From: Paludibacteraceae bacterium
GTDB taxonomy: Bacteria > Bacteroidota > Bacteroidia > Bacteroidales > Paludibacteraceae
DNA: 44,802 nucleotides
Assembly: GCA_017448985.1 (NCBI GenBank)
Contig: JAFSKL010000015.1
Location: 1 to 44,802, forward strand
Direction: 5' to 3'
Shown here: positions 8,072-17,140 of the stretch, piece by piece
Layout of the letters: each line of letters begins with the position of its first letter
Numbering within the stretch: position 1 is the first letter of the stretch
Translations under genes and position numbers: made by a program
Notes under the pieces: generated by a model
What the model was told of the DNA's origin: nothing
The model's database searches: none
What the model saw: the letters and a program-made list of their open reading frames with translations, nothing else

Positions 8072-10780
8072 ATGAGAAAAATCTTCTTTTTAGCATTAGC
8101 AGCTCTGATGCTACCGATGATGAGCTTTGCTCAAGAACGAATCATGGTCATTTCTGACCCGCATGTCATTCCGCAAACGGAGATTGACAAAAGGGCCGAT
8201 TTTGACACGTACATGAAGACCCAACGTAAGATGTTGGAGCACAGCGAGCCGATTTGGCACGCTTTGCTGGACACCGCGTTGAAGTACAAACCGGATCTGG
8301 TGCTCATCCCGGGCGACCTGACCAAGGATGGTGAGGCAGCATCGCACGACACCGTTGCAGCCGGTATTCATCGTCTGGAAGCAGCCGGTATCCCCGTTTT
8401 AGTTATCCCCGGAAACCATGACATCCCCGCCACGAACGATTGGGAGGGCCATTATTCTGGAACTTTCCAGGATGCAGTAAAAGATGCCGATTCGTATTCG
8501 TTTGCCAAGGAGGTTCTCCCCGGCGTAACGGTTCTCGGTATTGACGGTTCGGACGGAAATGCCTCTATCGGTAAGTTATCCGCTTCTACGCTTGCCTGGG
8601 TTGAAGCGCAAGCCGATGCAGCCAAGGCCAAAGGCAACACGGTCATCGCCATGACCCACTGGCAGATCTTGGAGCATTTTGACGGCTTAGCTTCTCTCGA
8701 GCCTGCAAGCCGTTTTGAGAAACCGGACGAGTTGCGAGACCTGCTCATGCATCACGGTGTACATCTTGTACTCACCGGTCACTTCCATGTTAGCGGTATC
8801 ACTACCTTCCGCGACACCACCGGCCTGACGCAAGACAGCCTCGTAGAGATCACTACCGGTTCGCCGATTACTTATCCGTGCCCCTATCGCTGGATGACGC
8901 TGGCTAAAGACCGCAAATCGATTGAAGTGACGACCGAGTATATCAATTCGTTACCCGGTATCGCTGACGATGTCAATACCTACAGCCGCGAATGGATGAG
9001 AACGCATACTGAGAATCTGGTTCCTTCTCTCGCTCGCCGATTCTGGGGAAAAATCTTTGATAAATGGGATGAAAAGATCGTTCCTGAATTGAATGCAGCC
9101 GGACTTGGTTATGCGGCCGCCACTATAAAAGGTTATTTACCGCAGACCGAAGAACAACAGGTAGCGATTACCAAAACATATATGAGCGAACCTGCCATCA
9201 ACATGTATCTCTTCTATTCCGAAGCCAGCGAGGCTAACCACCCGGTGGAAGGTGAAGCAGCCGCTCAAGCAATATATAATGCCTTTAAGGATATGTTGAA
9301 TGCCTTGCTTGCGGATATGTTCTTTGGAGATGAAGCTGCTGCGATATTGTTTGAAAAGCTAAAACCGGAATTGGAAAACCCCGTTCAATCCCTCGTGGAA
9401 GACAAGACCTTGCGCGCAACAAAATTTGCCGATGTGACCGATGACTTGGAGTTGGTATTAGGTACGCAAGAGACCTCTGTCGTCTATGTAGTCAACGAGC
9501 TCGAATGGGAAAGCGTGTACGCGTATGTATGGTGCAAAGTTGGTGATAAGGAATACGAGTACAAGCCTTGGCCCGGCATAGAGATGAAGAGTCCGAAGAG
9601 TGCTCCTGCTTTCGCAAGAATCAAGGCTGAGAGCAATGACAAGATCTTTGCTGTCGAGTTCCCGAAAGGCTACGACCAGATCCTCTTCAACAACGGTAAA
9701 TCAGGTGGAGAAGAACAAAAGACAGGCGACCTGACATGGAAAGAGTCCGAGCCCTACTTCGTGCTGAGCGGAGAGAAAGACGGTGAAGGACACTATAAAG
9801 GTGATTGGAAGACGGAGAATGATGTTTTAGCCAAGGCTGTTGACGATTTGATCGATGCTATCGGTACCGTTGAATACACCGATGCCTCGAAGGCTCTCAT
9901 CGATTACGCCCGCGCTGCCTACAACGACCTGACGGATGCGCAGAAAGCACTGGTGGCCAATCTCGCTACCCTCGAGGCAGCAGAGAAAGCATACGATGAC
10001 CTCAAGAAGGCTGCAGAGAAAGCTGCTGCAGACCAAGCAGCTGCCAAGGACGTGGACGACAAGATAACTGCCATCGGTACCGTTGCATATACCGATGCCT
10101 CGAAGGCTCTCATCGATGACGCCCGCGCTGCATACAACGGCCTGACAGACGACCAGAAGGCACTTGTTACCAAGCTGGCAACGCTTGAAGCCGCAGAGAA
10201 AGCATACGAGGATCTGAAGAAGGCTGCAGAGAAAGCTGCTGCTGACAAAGCTGCCGCCAAGGATGTAGACGACAAGATAGCTGCCATCGGTACCGTTGAA
10301 TACACCGATGCCTCGAAGGCTCTCATCGATGACGCTCGCGCTGCCTACAACGGCCTGACGGATGACCAGAAGGCACTTGTTACCAAGCTGGCGACGCTCG
10401 AAGACGCTGAGAAGACATACGAGGATCTCAAGAAGGCTGCCGAGAAAGCTGCTGCTGACAAAGCTGCTGCCAAGGATGTGGACGATTTGATCGATGCCAT
10501 CGGTACCGTTGAATACACCGATGCCTCGAAGGCTCTCATCGATGACGCCCGTGCTGCCTACAACGCCCTGACTGACGACCAGAAGGCACTCGTTACCAAA
10601 CTGACGACGCTCGAAGACGCAGAGAAGACATATGAGGACCTCAAGAAGGCTGCAGAATCACCGACTGCAATTGATAATACTCAGTCCGCTATCAGCAGTC
10701 AGAAAGTGCTCCGCGACGGAAAGATGTATATCCTCATCGGAGAGAAGATGTATGATGCGACAGGTAGATTGGTTGAATAA
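8072..10780 (+). CDS. Secreted metallophosphoesterase with starch-binding-like module and four 71-residue repeats
   Basis: 902 residues with a signal peptide (MRKIFFLALAALMLPMMSFAQ). Residues ~22-290 are a calcineurin-like phosphoesterase domain with the metal-binding motifs ISDPHVIP, GDLTKDGE, GNHDIP, MTHWQ and GHFHVSG. Residues ~470-577 (VVYVVNELEWESVYAYVW, YKPWPGIEM) resemble the starch-binding CBM26-like modules found after bacterial amylases. Residues ~592-862 are four near-identical helical repeats (DASKALIDDARAAYNGLTDD...QKALVTKLATLE). The tail YILIGEKMYDATGRLVE resembles short C-terminal motifs common in secreted Bacteroidales proteins. The substrate is unknown. A paralogue without the middle modules lies convergently downstream. 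Confidence 0.9.
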   Translation: MRKIFFLALAALMLPMMSFAQERIMVISDPHVIPQTEIDKRADFDTYMKTQRKMLEHSEPIWHALLDTALKYKPDLVLIPGDLTKDGEAASHDTVAAGIHRLEAAGIPVLVIPGNHDIPATNDWEGHYSGTFQDAVKDADSYSFAKEVLPGVTVLGIDGSDGNASIGKLSASTLAWVEAQADAAKAKGNTVIAMTHWQILEHFDGLASLEPASRFEKPDELRDLLMHHGVHLVLTGHFHVSGITTFRDTTGLTQDSLVEITTGSPITYPCPYRWMTLAKDRKSIEVTTEYINSLPGIADDVNTYSREWMRTHTENLVPSLARRFWGKIFDKWDEKIVPELNAAGLGYAAATIKGYLPQTEEQQVAITKTYMSEPAINMYLFYSEASEANHPVEGEAAAQAIYNAFKDMLNALLADMFFGDEAAAILFEKLKPELENPVQSLVEDKTLRATKFADVTDDLELVLGTQETSVVYVVNELEWESVYAYVWCKVGDKEYEYKPWPGIEMKSPKSAPAFARIKAESNDKIFAVEFPKGYDQILFNNGKSGGEEQKTGDLTWKESEPYFVLSGEKDGEGHYKGDWKTENDVLAKAVDDLIDAIGTVEYTDASKALIDYARAAYNDLTDAQKALVANLATLEAAEKAYDDLKKAAEKAAADQAAAKDVDDKITAIGTVAYTDASKALIDDARAAYNGLTDDQKALVTKLATLEAAEKAYEDLKKAAEKAAADKAAAKDVDDKIAAIGTVEYTDASKALIDDARAAYNGLTDDQKALVTKLATLEDAEKTYEDLKKAAEKAAADKAAAKDVDDLIDAIGTVEYTDASKALIDDARAAYNALTDDQKALVTKLTTLEDAEKTYEDLKKAAESPTAIDNTQSAISSQKVLRDGKMYILIGEKMYDATGRLVE
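9845..10657 (+). repeat. Four 213-bp coding repeats
   Basis: Exact period of 213 bp (71 codons): copies start at 9845, 10058, 10271 and 10484, the last one ending early near 10657. Near-identical DNA between copies points to recent duplication or gene conversion. The units encode Ala/Lys/Asp-rich helical modules. Confidence 0.95.
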
Positions 10781-10800
10781 GTCAACCGTTCTGCATACGA

Positions 10801-10834
10801 AAAAGTGGCATACGCGTGTATGCCACTTTTTTTT
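10801..10834. terminator. Bidirectional terminator between the two phosphoesterase genes
   Basis: A perfect 13-bp stem (10801-10813 with 10818-10830) and a GCGT loop. A T run to 10834 follows on the plus strand, and a T5 run follows on the minus strand. It can end both convergent genes, including the long gyrA run. Confidence 0.9.
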
Positions 10835-10857
10835 GTCTCATTCCATTATTGCCGAAT

Positions 10858-12435
10858 TCAACGGATAATTTTCTTGCCGTTCTGAATATAAACGCCGTGC
10901 TGCGTAGGCTGTTCCATCGGTCGGCCCAATACATCATATAGCGTATCGTCATCCGTGGCGTAAATATGGGAAATAGCGTCTTTGCGTGCCTCGTTGATAC
11001 GCAAGGTCAGGTGCAAGTCGTCCGTCCGGTCCGCGAACGAAGCCGAAGACCAATTGGTGACATCTTCTACCAGAGACTGCATAGGTTCTTCTGCTACCGT
11101 CAGCGCCGTTTTGATGAGGAGCTCCTGCATCGGCTGCAAGTATTTGTTGCCCATCGTGGCGTCCGTCATCTCATGAATCATCGCCACTAAACCATTGTAC
11201 ATTTCTTGCGCCAGGGAGTCTGCTTCGAGATGCTCCGGTTCATTGGCATCGCTATAGAGCAAGTACAGTTCCACAACGGTGTTACCAATGTTCCGTTCTA
11301 CCAGCGCTATGCGCTCTTCATCGGTTGTCGGCATACTCTGCTGTAACAACAAAGCCAAGACCTCACCGCCATATTGCGGGTTATTGCGGATGTAATCGAG
11401 TGCTTCGTCCGCTTTGCGCCATCCGCGCAGAGACATCTCGGGAATCTTGTTCAACGCATGCTCGCGCATCCATTCACGGCTGTACGCCTGCAAGTCGGCT
11501 TGGCCCTCTACTGATGCCAAATAGTCGGTTTCAACGGATATTTCTTCCCTGTTTTGGTCGATGGTCAGCCAACGGTACGGACATGGATAAGTGATGAGCG
11601 AACCCGTGGAAATCTCCACGATGCTGTCCAAGTCTGCACTCAAGGTGTCCCGGTATGTGGTGATGGCGTTCACATGGAAATGGCCTGTCAACAGCAGATG
11701 CACATGGTGTTGGATGAGGCAGTCACGAATCGAATCGGCTTTCAGCAAACGGCAGGAGCCTTCGACCATACCTTTCTTGTCAAAATCCTCCAACAACTGC
11801 CAATGGCACATGGCGATGATCATGTTCCCTTTGGCCTTGGCGGCATCAGCTTGCGCCAAGAGCCAAGAGACGGTTTCATCGGATAAATATCCCGTACCGG
11901 CCGATCCGTGTGAACCGTCGATACCCAAAACCGTCACGCCTTCGAAGGGTTCTGCCGCAAAACTGTGTGAATGGGCATCTTTGGCCGCGTCCTTGTAGAT
12001 CCAGTCGTAGGTCGTCTCCCATTCGGTATCCTGCAAACTCTCCACACTCGTCGCTTCCTCGCCTATGTAAGCCGTAGCCTGGCAGGCTATATCGTGATTG
12101 CCGGGGATGACGAGCGTCTTGATGCCTGCCTCGTGCAAGCGTTTCAACTGAGCCACGACCACTTCGTGACTCGCTTTCTCGCTGTCTTTGGTCAGATCGC
12201 CGGGAATAAGCACCAGGGACGGCTGGTACTTCAATGCGGTATCGATAGCCGCCAGCCAAAGGGTTTCGCTGATGTCTATCATCTTGCGCTGCCCTTTCAT
12301 CAGGTCCTGAAAAACAACGCCGTCATCGTGTAGCGATGAAGCGAAGACATGCGGGTCTGCAAGGACCATGATGCGCTCCTGGCTCATCGCCATCATCGGC
12401 AAAACTGCCAATAAAAACAAATAAATCTTTTTCAT
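10858..12435 (-). CDS. Secreted metallophosphoesterase, paralogue
   Basis: 525 residues with a signal peptide (MKKIYLFLLAVLPMMAMSQ). It has the same calcineurin-like motif order as the gene at 8072: LADPHVFA, GDLTKDSE, GNHDIA, MCHWQ, GHFHVNA. Similarity continues through the helical region after the catalytic domain. It lacks the CBM-like module and the 71-residue repeats. It ends TLYDVLGRPMEQPTQHGVYI...KKIIR, a tail widespread in secreted Bacteroidales proteins and reminiscent of type IX sorting ends. It starts 4 bp after the permease-OmpA fusion gene, so it closes the gyrA run. Substrate unknown. Confidence 0.9.
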   Translation of the reverse strand: MKKIYLFLLAVLPMMAMSQERIMVLADPHVFASSLHDDGVVFQDLMKGQRKMIDISETLWLAAIDTALKYQPSLVLIPGDLTKDSEKASHEVVVAQLKRLHEAGIKTLVIPGNHDIACQATAYIGEEATSVESLQDTEWETTYDWIYKDAAKDAHSHSFAAEPFEGVTVLGIDGSHGSAGTGYLSDETVSWLLAQADAAKAKGNMIIAMCHWQLLEDFDKKGMVEGSCRLLKADSIRDCLIQHHVHLLLTGHFHVNAITTYRDTLSADLDSIVEISTGSLITYPCPYRWLTIDQNREEISVETDYLASVEGQADLQAYSREWMREHALNKIPEMSLRGWRKADEALDYIRNNPQYGGEVLALLLQQSMPTTDEERIALVERNIGNTVVELYLLYSDANEPEHLEADSLAQEMYNGLVAMIHEMTDATMGNKYLQPMQELLIKTALTVAEEPMQSLVEDVTNWSSASFADRTDDLHLTLRINEARKDAISHIYATDDDTLYDVLGRPMEQPTQHGVYIQNGKKIIR

Positions 12436-12439
12436 ATCG

Positions 12440-15295
12440 TTAATAAATAGTTATTTCCACTCGTCTGTTGAGCTGCCTACCCTCTTCCGTGGCATTGTCT
12501 GCTATCGGCTGCAAGTCTCCGTAGCCGAACGCACTTATCTTCTCCTCCGCACAGCCAAAGGCCACCAACTGCCGTTTAACGGCTTCTGCGCGCGCTTGCG
12601 AGAGGGCCTTGTTGGCCTCCGCCTGACCGATATTATCCGTGTGTCCCGCCAGCCGCACTTTGTAGCCGTAGGTCTGCACAAAAACGGCTATGCGCTTCAG
12701 TTCGGGCAGCGAGGACTCCATGATTACATCGCTTGCTGTCTCAAAAAGCAGGTTGTTGATCGCTACCGGCTCATTGGCGGTCAGCACGGTAACGGTCTCC
12801 GGACGCTTGTCTTCCGGTAGCGTCACGGCATAGATATCCTGCTTTTTGCCCGATTTCAACGCATAAAAAGCAGTCTTTCCGTCCGTGGAGATCTTGTACC
12901 AGCAGTCCCTACTCGCTGTGTTGATCTGCGGACCGAGGTTCTCCGGTTCTGACCAGCAGTTCCAACAACTGTCGTTCAGCCGTCTCGTGACCCACACATC
13001 CAGATCGCCTATCGTGCCTTCCCGATCCGAAGAGAAATAGAGAGTCTTCATGTCGGGATGTAAGAAGGGAGAACGCTCCATTCCATCGGTGTTGATGGCC
13101 TTGCCTATGGAGTATGGCTGCCCCCAACGGCCTTGCTGATCCCGTTCACTAACGAAGATGTTCAGACTCGCTTTCTCCTCGCCTTCCACTTTGTAGTTGG
13201 CCGCGAACAAAAGCACGGATCCATCGGCACTAATCTGCGCATCAGCCTGCCAGTTACCTAACTGCAAGTACTGTGGTAACGGTCGTGGTTCAGACCATCC
13301 ATGCGGACCACGCATCGAGAAACAGATTCGTCCTTCGACAAACACCAACATCGTTCGTCCGTCTCCGCTGATAGACATCGGCGCTTCGTTGCGGTACGGC
13401 GTACTCAGTTCGGTTACAAGCCGAGCAACCGTCCATTCGCCCGTTTTCTTGTCCTTGCGTGATACATAGATATCCTCGCTGATGTTCGTCTCATCGCGGT
13501 TCAAACCGACGAAATAGAGCGTGTTGTCATCAATCGTGAGTACAGGCCCGTATTCCTCGCCCAGCACACTATTGACGGTTTGCGGCAGGCGTTGCGGTAC
13601 GGAAAGGCTGTCCGGAGAGGTGAAACTGCAGAAGATGAGCACGATCAGTTGTGCCACAACCACCCGCAGGAAAGTGGTGAACGGGCTGACGGTTGCATAG
13701 CAAACGGACGCCTGGTTGTTCTCGTTCGACAGGGACTCTGCATACGGCAAAGCCAGCGCCGAAGTCATCGAACCGATCAGCAGACCGACCACATTGAAAT
13801 AGTTGATATGCAGGCATTTATACGCTATCGAACCAACAATCAGCAGCGGTATCATCGTGATGAGGAATCCGTATCCTATCCACATGTATCCTCCGTTGAC
13901 GAGCGTCGGTATGAATCCTTCGCCCACACTCAGACCGATAGCAGCCAGGAAAAGCGTCAAACCCACCTGCCGCAACATCATGTTGGCCGAAGTGGTAGAG
14001 AAAGTGACCATGTTATAGTACGGTCCGTAACGCCCGATGAGGATAGCCACGATCAGACAGCCGCCTACGAGACCGAGCTTGAAGGTCTGGCCCAAACCGG
14101 GAATGGGGATCGGCAGCAAACCGACGCATATACCCAAAACGATGCCGAAGAACACAGGCAGCAGATGCGGAGCGTCCAAGCGTTTGAGCTCGTTGCCGAA
14201 GGTGTCGGCTACATGGCTCACATCATCTTTGTCACCTACTACCATCAGCCGGTCGCCTAACAGCAGAATCATATCCGGCGTCGCCAGCAGGTCTATACCT
14301 GCCCTATTGACACGCGTGATGGTAGCGTGGTACTGCTGCCGCAGGTTGAACGATCGGATGCGTTTGCCGTTACACTCCGGTCGCGTCACAGCGATACGGC
14401 GTGAGATGAGGTGATCGGACTTCTCGCTCTGCACATGCAAGTCATAGTGCTCCATCTTGCCTAACAGACGCAACGAATCGAGATGGTGCTTCGAAGTCAT
14501 GATACGCAGCGTGTCGCCGTTACGGAACACCGTCTGGTCGTTGGCCAGCTCATCCGAGCCGTCAGGACGAATAACACGGCTGACCACTATCTCCTTGACC
14601 GGACAGACACGAATCAGTTCGGCCATCGTCAACTCGCCCAACTGCGGGTTATTGAGCGTCAAGTCCACGCACACAGGCTCTTCCTGTTCCGCCTGAGCCG
14701 CTTCACGCAGGCGTTTCTCCTCTTCCGGCAAACTGACGCGGAAGCATTTGCGTATCAGTTCAAAGGCCAGAATCAGACCCACTATGCTTAGCGGATAAGC
14801 CACCGCATAACCCGTGGCTATATCCGGATTGGTCGCGCCTGTCAAGTCCGTATAGGCCTGCTGCACAGCCGCTAACGAAGGCGTCGAAGTGACGGCTCCG
14901 GACATCACTCCGGCTAATGTGCTCATGTCGATACCGGTGATATAATGAAGTACAATCGTACATACGCATCCCAACAGCACGATAGCTGCCGCCAACATAT
15001 TCAGCCGCAAACCGCCTTTCTTGAACGGCGAGAACGAAGGTCCCACCTGCAGACCGATGGAATAGACAAAGAGGATGAGACCGAAGTCTTTGGCAAACTG
15101 CGCCACGCCGTGGTCTATCTTCACGCCTGCCGAAGCCAAGGCTATACCGACGAACAACACCCATGTCACGCCCAGCGAGAAATGGCGTATCTTCGCCTTC
15201 TCGCCCAGCCAGAGACCTATCGTCATCACGATCGTCAGCCATAACAGAGACTGCGTGATGGATGGTTCAAACAGGAATTGTTGTATCGTGTCCAT
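12440..15295 (-). CDS. AspT/YidE-type permease fused to PD40 propeller and OmpA domain
   Basis: 951 residues in one open frame. Residues 1-~555 are a YidE/YbjL-type (AspT exchanger family) permease. It has about five helices, two RCK/TrkA-C domains (~190-370; KEIVVSRVIRP, GDRLMVVGDKDDV) and a second helical half beginning HLLPVFFGIVLGICVG. Residues ~565-830 have PD40/WD40-like repeats (GPVLTIDDNTLYFVG, ADAQISADGSVLLFAAN, HPDMKTLYFSSDREG). Residues ~845-951 are an OmpA peptidoglycan-binding domain (LAGHTDNIGQAEANKALSQA, GRQLNRRVEI). Permeases of this family usually stop after the second helical half, so the fusion is unusual. The C-terminus would have to be periplasmic to bind cell wall. Substrate unknown. 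Confidence 0.9.
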   Translation of the reverse strand: MDTIQQFLFEPSITQSLLWLTIVMTIGLWLGEKAKIRHFSLGVTWVLFVGIALASAGVKIDHGVAQFAKDFGLILFVYSIGLQVGPSFSPFKKGGLRLNMLAAAIVLLGCVCTIVLHYITGIDMSTLAGVMSGAVTSTPSLAAVQQAYTDLTGATNPDIATGYAVAYPLSIVGLILAFELIRKCFRVSLPEEEKRLREAAQAEQEEPVCVDLTLNNPQLGELTMAELIRVCPVKEIVVSRVIRPDGSDELANDQTVFRNGDTLRIMTSKHHLDSLRLLGKMEHYDLHVQSEKSDHLISRRIAVTRPECNGKRIRSFNLRQQYHATITRVNRAGIDLLATPDMILLLGDRLMVVGDKDDVSHVADTFGNELKRLDAPHLLPVFFGIVLGICVGLLPIPIPGLGQTFKLGLVGGCLIVAILIGRYGPYYNMVTFSTTSANMMLRQVGLTLFLAAIGLSVGEGFIPTLVNGGYMWIGYGFLITMIPLLIVGSIAYKCLHINYFNVVGLLIGSMTSALALPYAESLSNENNQASVCYATVSPFTTFLRVVVAQLIVLIFCSFTSPDSLSVPQRLPQTVNSVLGEEYGPVLTIDDNTLYFVGLNRDETNISEDIYVSRKDKKTGEWTVARLVTELSTPYRNEAPMSISGDGRTMLVFVEGRICFSMRGPHGWSEPRPLPQYLQLGNWQADAQISADGSVLLFAANYKVEGEEKASLNIFVSERDQQGRWGQPYSIGKAINTDGMERSPFLHPDMKTLYFSSDREGTIGDLDVWVTRRLNDSCWNCWSEPENLGPQINTASRDCWYKISTDGKTAFYALKSGKKQDIYAVTLPEDKRPETVTVLTANEPVAINNLLFETASDVIMESSLPELKRIAVFVQTYGYKVRLAGHTDNIGQAEANKALSQARAEAVKRQLVAFGCAEEKISAFGYGDLQPIADNATEEGRQLNRRVEITIY

Positions 15296-15326
15296 TCTTT
15301 AATTCTTTAATTCTTTCACTCTTTCA
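15295..15326. repeat. 8-bp tandem array between the permease fusion gene and cinA
   Basis: Units TTCTTTAA, TTCTTTAA, TTCTTTCA, CTCTTTCA, running through the cinA stop. The word is the complement of the AGTGAAAG/AATGAAAG array at 42571-42610. Confidence 0.75.
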
Positions 15327-16551
15327 ACTCGCGTAGCAACCCGATGAGTGCTTTTTGACAGGCCCGATCGGTCACTTGTTCGCGCAGCTTGCCCAGATGG
15401 AAGCACTCCGCATACACCTTGTCCGGTGTCGCTACGGCTATCCAAACGGTGCCAACGGGTTTGTCAGGCGTGCCGCCGGTAGGTCCTGCCACGCCGGAAG
15501 TAGCCAATGCAAAATCGGTATGCAGTATCTTTCGTACGCCACACGCCATCTGCGTCACGACCTGCTCGCTAACAGCGCCGTATTGGTCCAGAGACTCGCG
15601 ATTAACCTTCAAAACCTGCTTCTTCACCTCATTCGAATACGCTATCACACTGCCTTTATAGAAGGCCGAACTGCCTGAATGTTTATTCAGCAATGCAGCT
15701 AATTTTCCTCCGGTACAACTCTCCGCGGTCGCTATCGTCTGTCCTCTCTCAGCCAGAATGCTTCCTACAATCACTTCCAATGGCTCGTCAATATCGGCAA
15801 TCAGCACGTCGTTCACTAATCCTTTCAGCCGCTCAAACCAAGCGTTCATCTCAGCCTCCGACAGTTCGCCATAACTTGACAAGCGCAGACGTATCACACC
15901 ATCCTTAGGCAGATACGCCAGATGCAAGCCCTCCGGCATCGACTCCTCAAAATCCTCCAACCGAATAGCCAGGCTCGATTCGGCTATCCCGCTGACCTGC
16001 AGCGTCTTATGAATAATTTTTAATTTTGAATTTTGAATTTTTAATTCTATATACGGCAGCACCTGCTCCGTCATCGCTATCTTCATCTCGTACGGCACGC
16101 CGGGCATCGAGACTAATAGTTTGTCGTCCTGATGAAAGACCATGATTGGCGCCGAGCCCACTCTATTCTCCAGTATATCAGCACATTCGGGCACCAACCA
16201 TTGTGTCTCGGTCAGCCTGTTGAGCACATCCGGACGGTCGTGGTACAGCGCCTTTATATGCGCACGCACGCACGCATTTTCAATAAGGTGTGAATCGAAA
16301 TAGTCACACAACACATGCTTGGTGATGTCATCCTTGGTCGGTCCTAGACCACCGGTCGTCAGCACGAGGTCGGCTCGCGAGAACGCCTCATTCAAGGCAT
16401 TGACGATATGCGTCCGGTCATCATGAACGGATGTGATCTGGTATAACTCTATACCCTGTTCATTGAGTCGTTCGGCCATCCATGCGGAATTGGTGTCCAC
16501 TACCTGCCCGATCAACAACTCGTCACCTATGGTAATTATCTCTGCGCGCAT
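15316..16551 (-). CDS. cinA: CinA family protein (NMN deamidase / ADP-ribose pyrophosphatase)
   Basis: 411 residues, a full-length CinA. The N-terminal MoCF-like half begins MRAEIITIGDELLIGQVVDT and has TTGGLGPTKDDITKHVL. The C-terminal PncC-type half has ATAESCTGGKLAALLN, FYKGSVIAYSNEVKKQVL and GVAGPTGGTPDKPVGTVWIA. The family recycles pyridine nucleotides in the cytoplasm (NMN deamidase, with pyrophosphatase activity in full-length forms). The start overlaps the upstream DUF3109 gene by 16 bp. Around residues 168-179 the peptide ELKIQNSKLKI is encoded by a 7-bp array identical in kind to intergenic ones, and looks like an in-frame insertion between the two halves. Confidence 0.94.
   Translation of the reverse strand: MRAEIITIGDELLIGQVVDTNSAWMAERLNEQGIELYQITSVHDDRTHIVNALNEAFSRADLVLTTGGLGPTKDDITKHVLCDYFDSHLIENACVRAHIKALYHDRPDVLNRLTETQWLVPECADILENRVGSAPIMVFHQDDKLLVSMPGVPYEMKIAMTEQVLPYIELKIQNSKLKIIHKTLQVSGIAESSLAIRLEDFEESMPEGLHLAYLPKDGVIRLRLSSYGELSEAEMNAWFERLKGLVNDVLIADIDEPLEVIVGSILAERGQTIATAESCTGGKLAALLNKHSGSSAFYKGSVIAYSNEVKKQVLKVNRESLDQYGAVSEQVVTQMACGVRKILHTDFALATSGVAGPTGGTPDKPVGTVWIAVATPDKVYAECFHLGKLREQVTDRACQKALIGLLRELKE
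16015..16049. repeat. In-frame 7-bp tandem array inside cinA
   Basis: Units AATTTTT, AATTTTG, AATTTTG, AATTTTT, AATTCTA (plus-strand reading). The same words make up the intergenic arrays at 17106, 18262 and 22909. Confidence 0.85.
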
Positions 16552-17102
16552 TGTTTATTCCATTCAGTTGCCGTTAAATTCAATTCATCGTACCATGCTT
16601 GCCCGAAACGCCGTATCAGCGGCTCTTTAAGAAACTGATACAAAGGCATATGCATCTTTTTGCCCTTGACCCGGGCACAATGACAGATATCCCATCGATG
16701 GTACTCCACGCCTGTCATCTCGCCCACTCGGGTCAGTCTGATCGGGTATAACGAGCAGGAGATAGGCTTGGCAAAGCCCATTTTCTCTATCAGGCAGTAG
16801 GTCCAGCCCTGATGATCCGTTCGCGCAAAGACACAATCTTTGCCGTTGACGATCGAGAGCACCTGTTCGCCGGACGGATCGAGATAACTCAGTCCCTGCT
16901 TGGCCACTATCTCCCTTGCTTCGGGTGTCATCTGCGGCATCAGTTGGGGCATGAGTTGCCCGATAGCCTTCACTTCCTCGTCCGACACGGGACAGCCCGC
17001 ATCGCCTTCGATGCAGCAACAGCCGTGACAGGTGTCGAGGTCGCAACAGAACTCTTTTTCCAATACATCCAAAGACACTAATGTATTCTGTATCAGGAAC
17101 AT
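16536..17102 (-). CDS. DUF3109 family cysteine-cluster protein
   Basis: 188 residues, soluble. The N-terminal CCDLDTCHGCCCIEGDAGCP supplies a dense cysteine cluster. Further Cys follow in GKDCVFARTD, WTYCLIEKMG, PISCSLYPIRL and WDICHCARVKGKKM. The pattern resembles YkgJ-type zinc/iron cysteine clusters and fits DUF3109; the role of this family is not established to my knowledge. The gene sits between mntP and cinA with a 16-bp overlap into cinA, implying coupled translation. Confidence 0.85.
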   Translation of the reverse strand: MFLIQNTLVSLDVLEKEFCCDLDTCHGCCCIEGDAGCPVSDEEVKAIGQLMPQLMPQMTPEAREIVAKQGLSYLDPSGEQVLSIVNGKDCVFARTDHQGWTYCLIEKMGFAKPISCSLYPIRLTRVGEMTGVEYHRWDICHCARVKGKKMHMPLYQFLKEPLIRRFGQAWYDELNLTATEWNKQCAQR

Positions 17103-17105
17103 TGT

Positions 17106-17140
17106 AATTCTTAATTTTTAATTTTTAATTCTTAATTACA
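17106..17140. repeat. 7-bp tandem array between the DUF3109 gene and mntP
   Basis: Units AATTCTT, AATTTTT, AATTTTT, AATTCTT, AATTACA, spanning the gap and the mntP stop codon. Confidence 0.85.

Noticed and set aside
9845..10657. The 213-bp repeats as a mobile or CRISPR-type element
   Set aside because: They are in frame, have an exact codon period and encode helical protein modules without spacers.
10801..10834. The perfect inverted repeat as an IS end or operator
   Set aside because: Tetraloop, adjoining T runs on both sides and position between convergent stops fit a bidirectional terminator.
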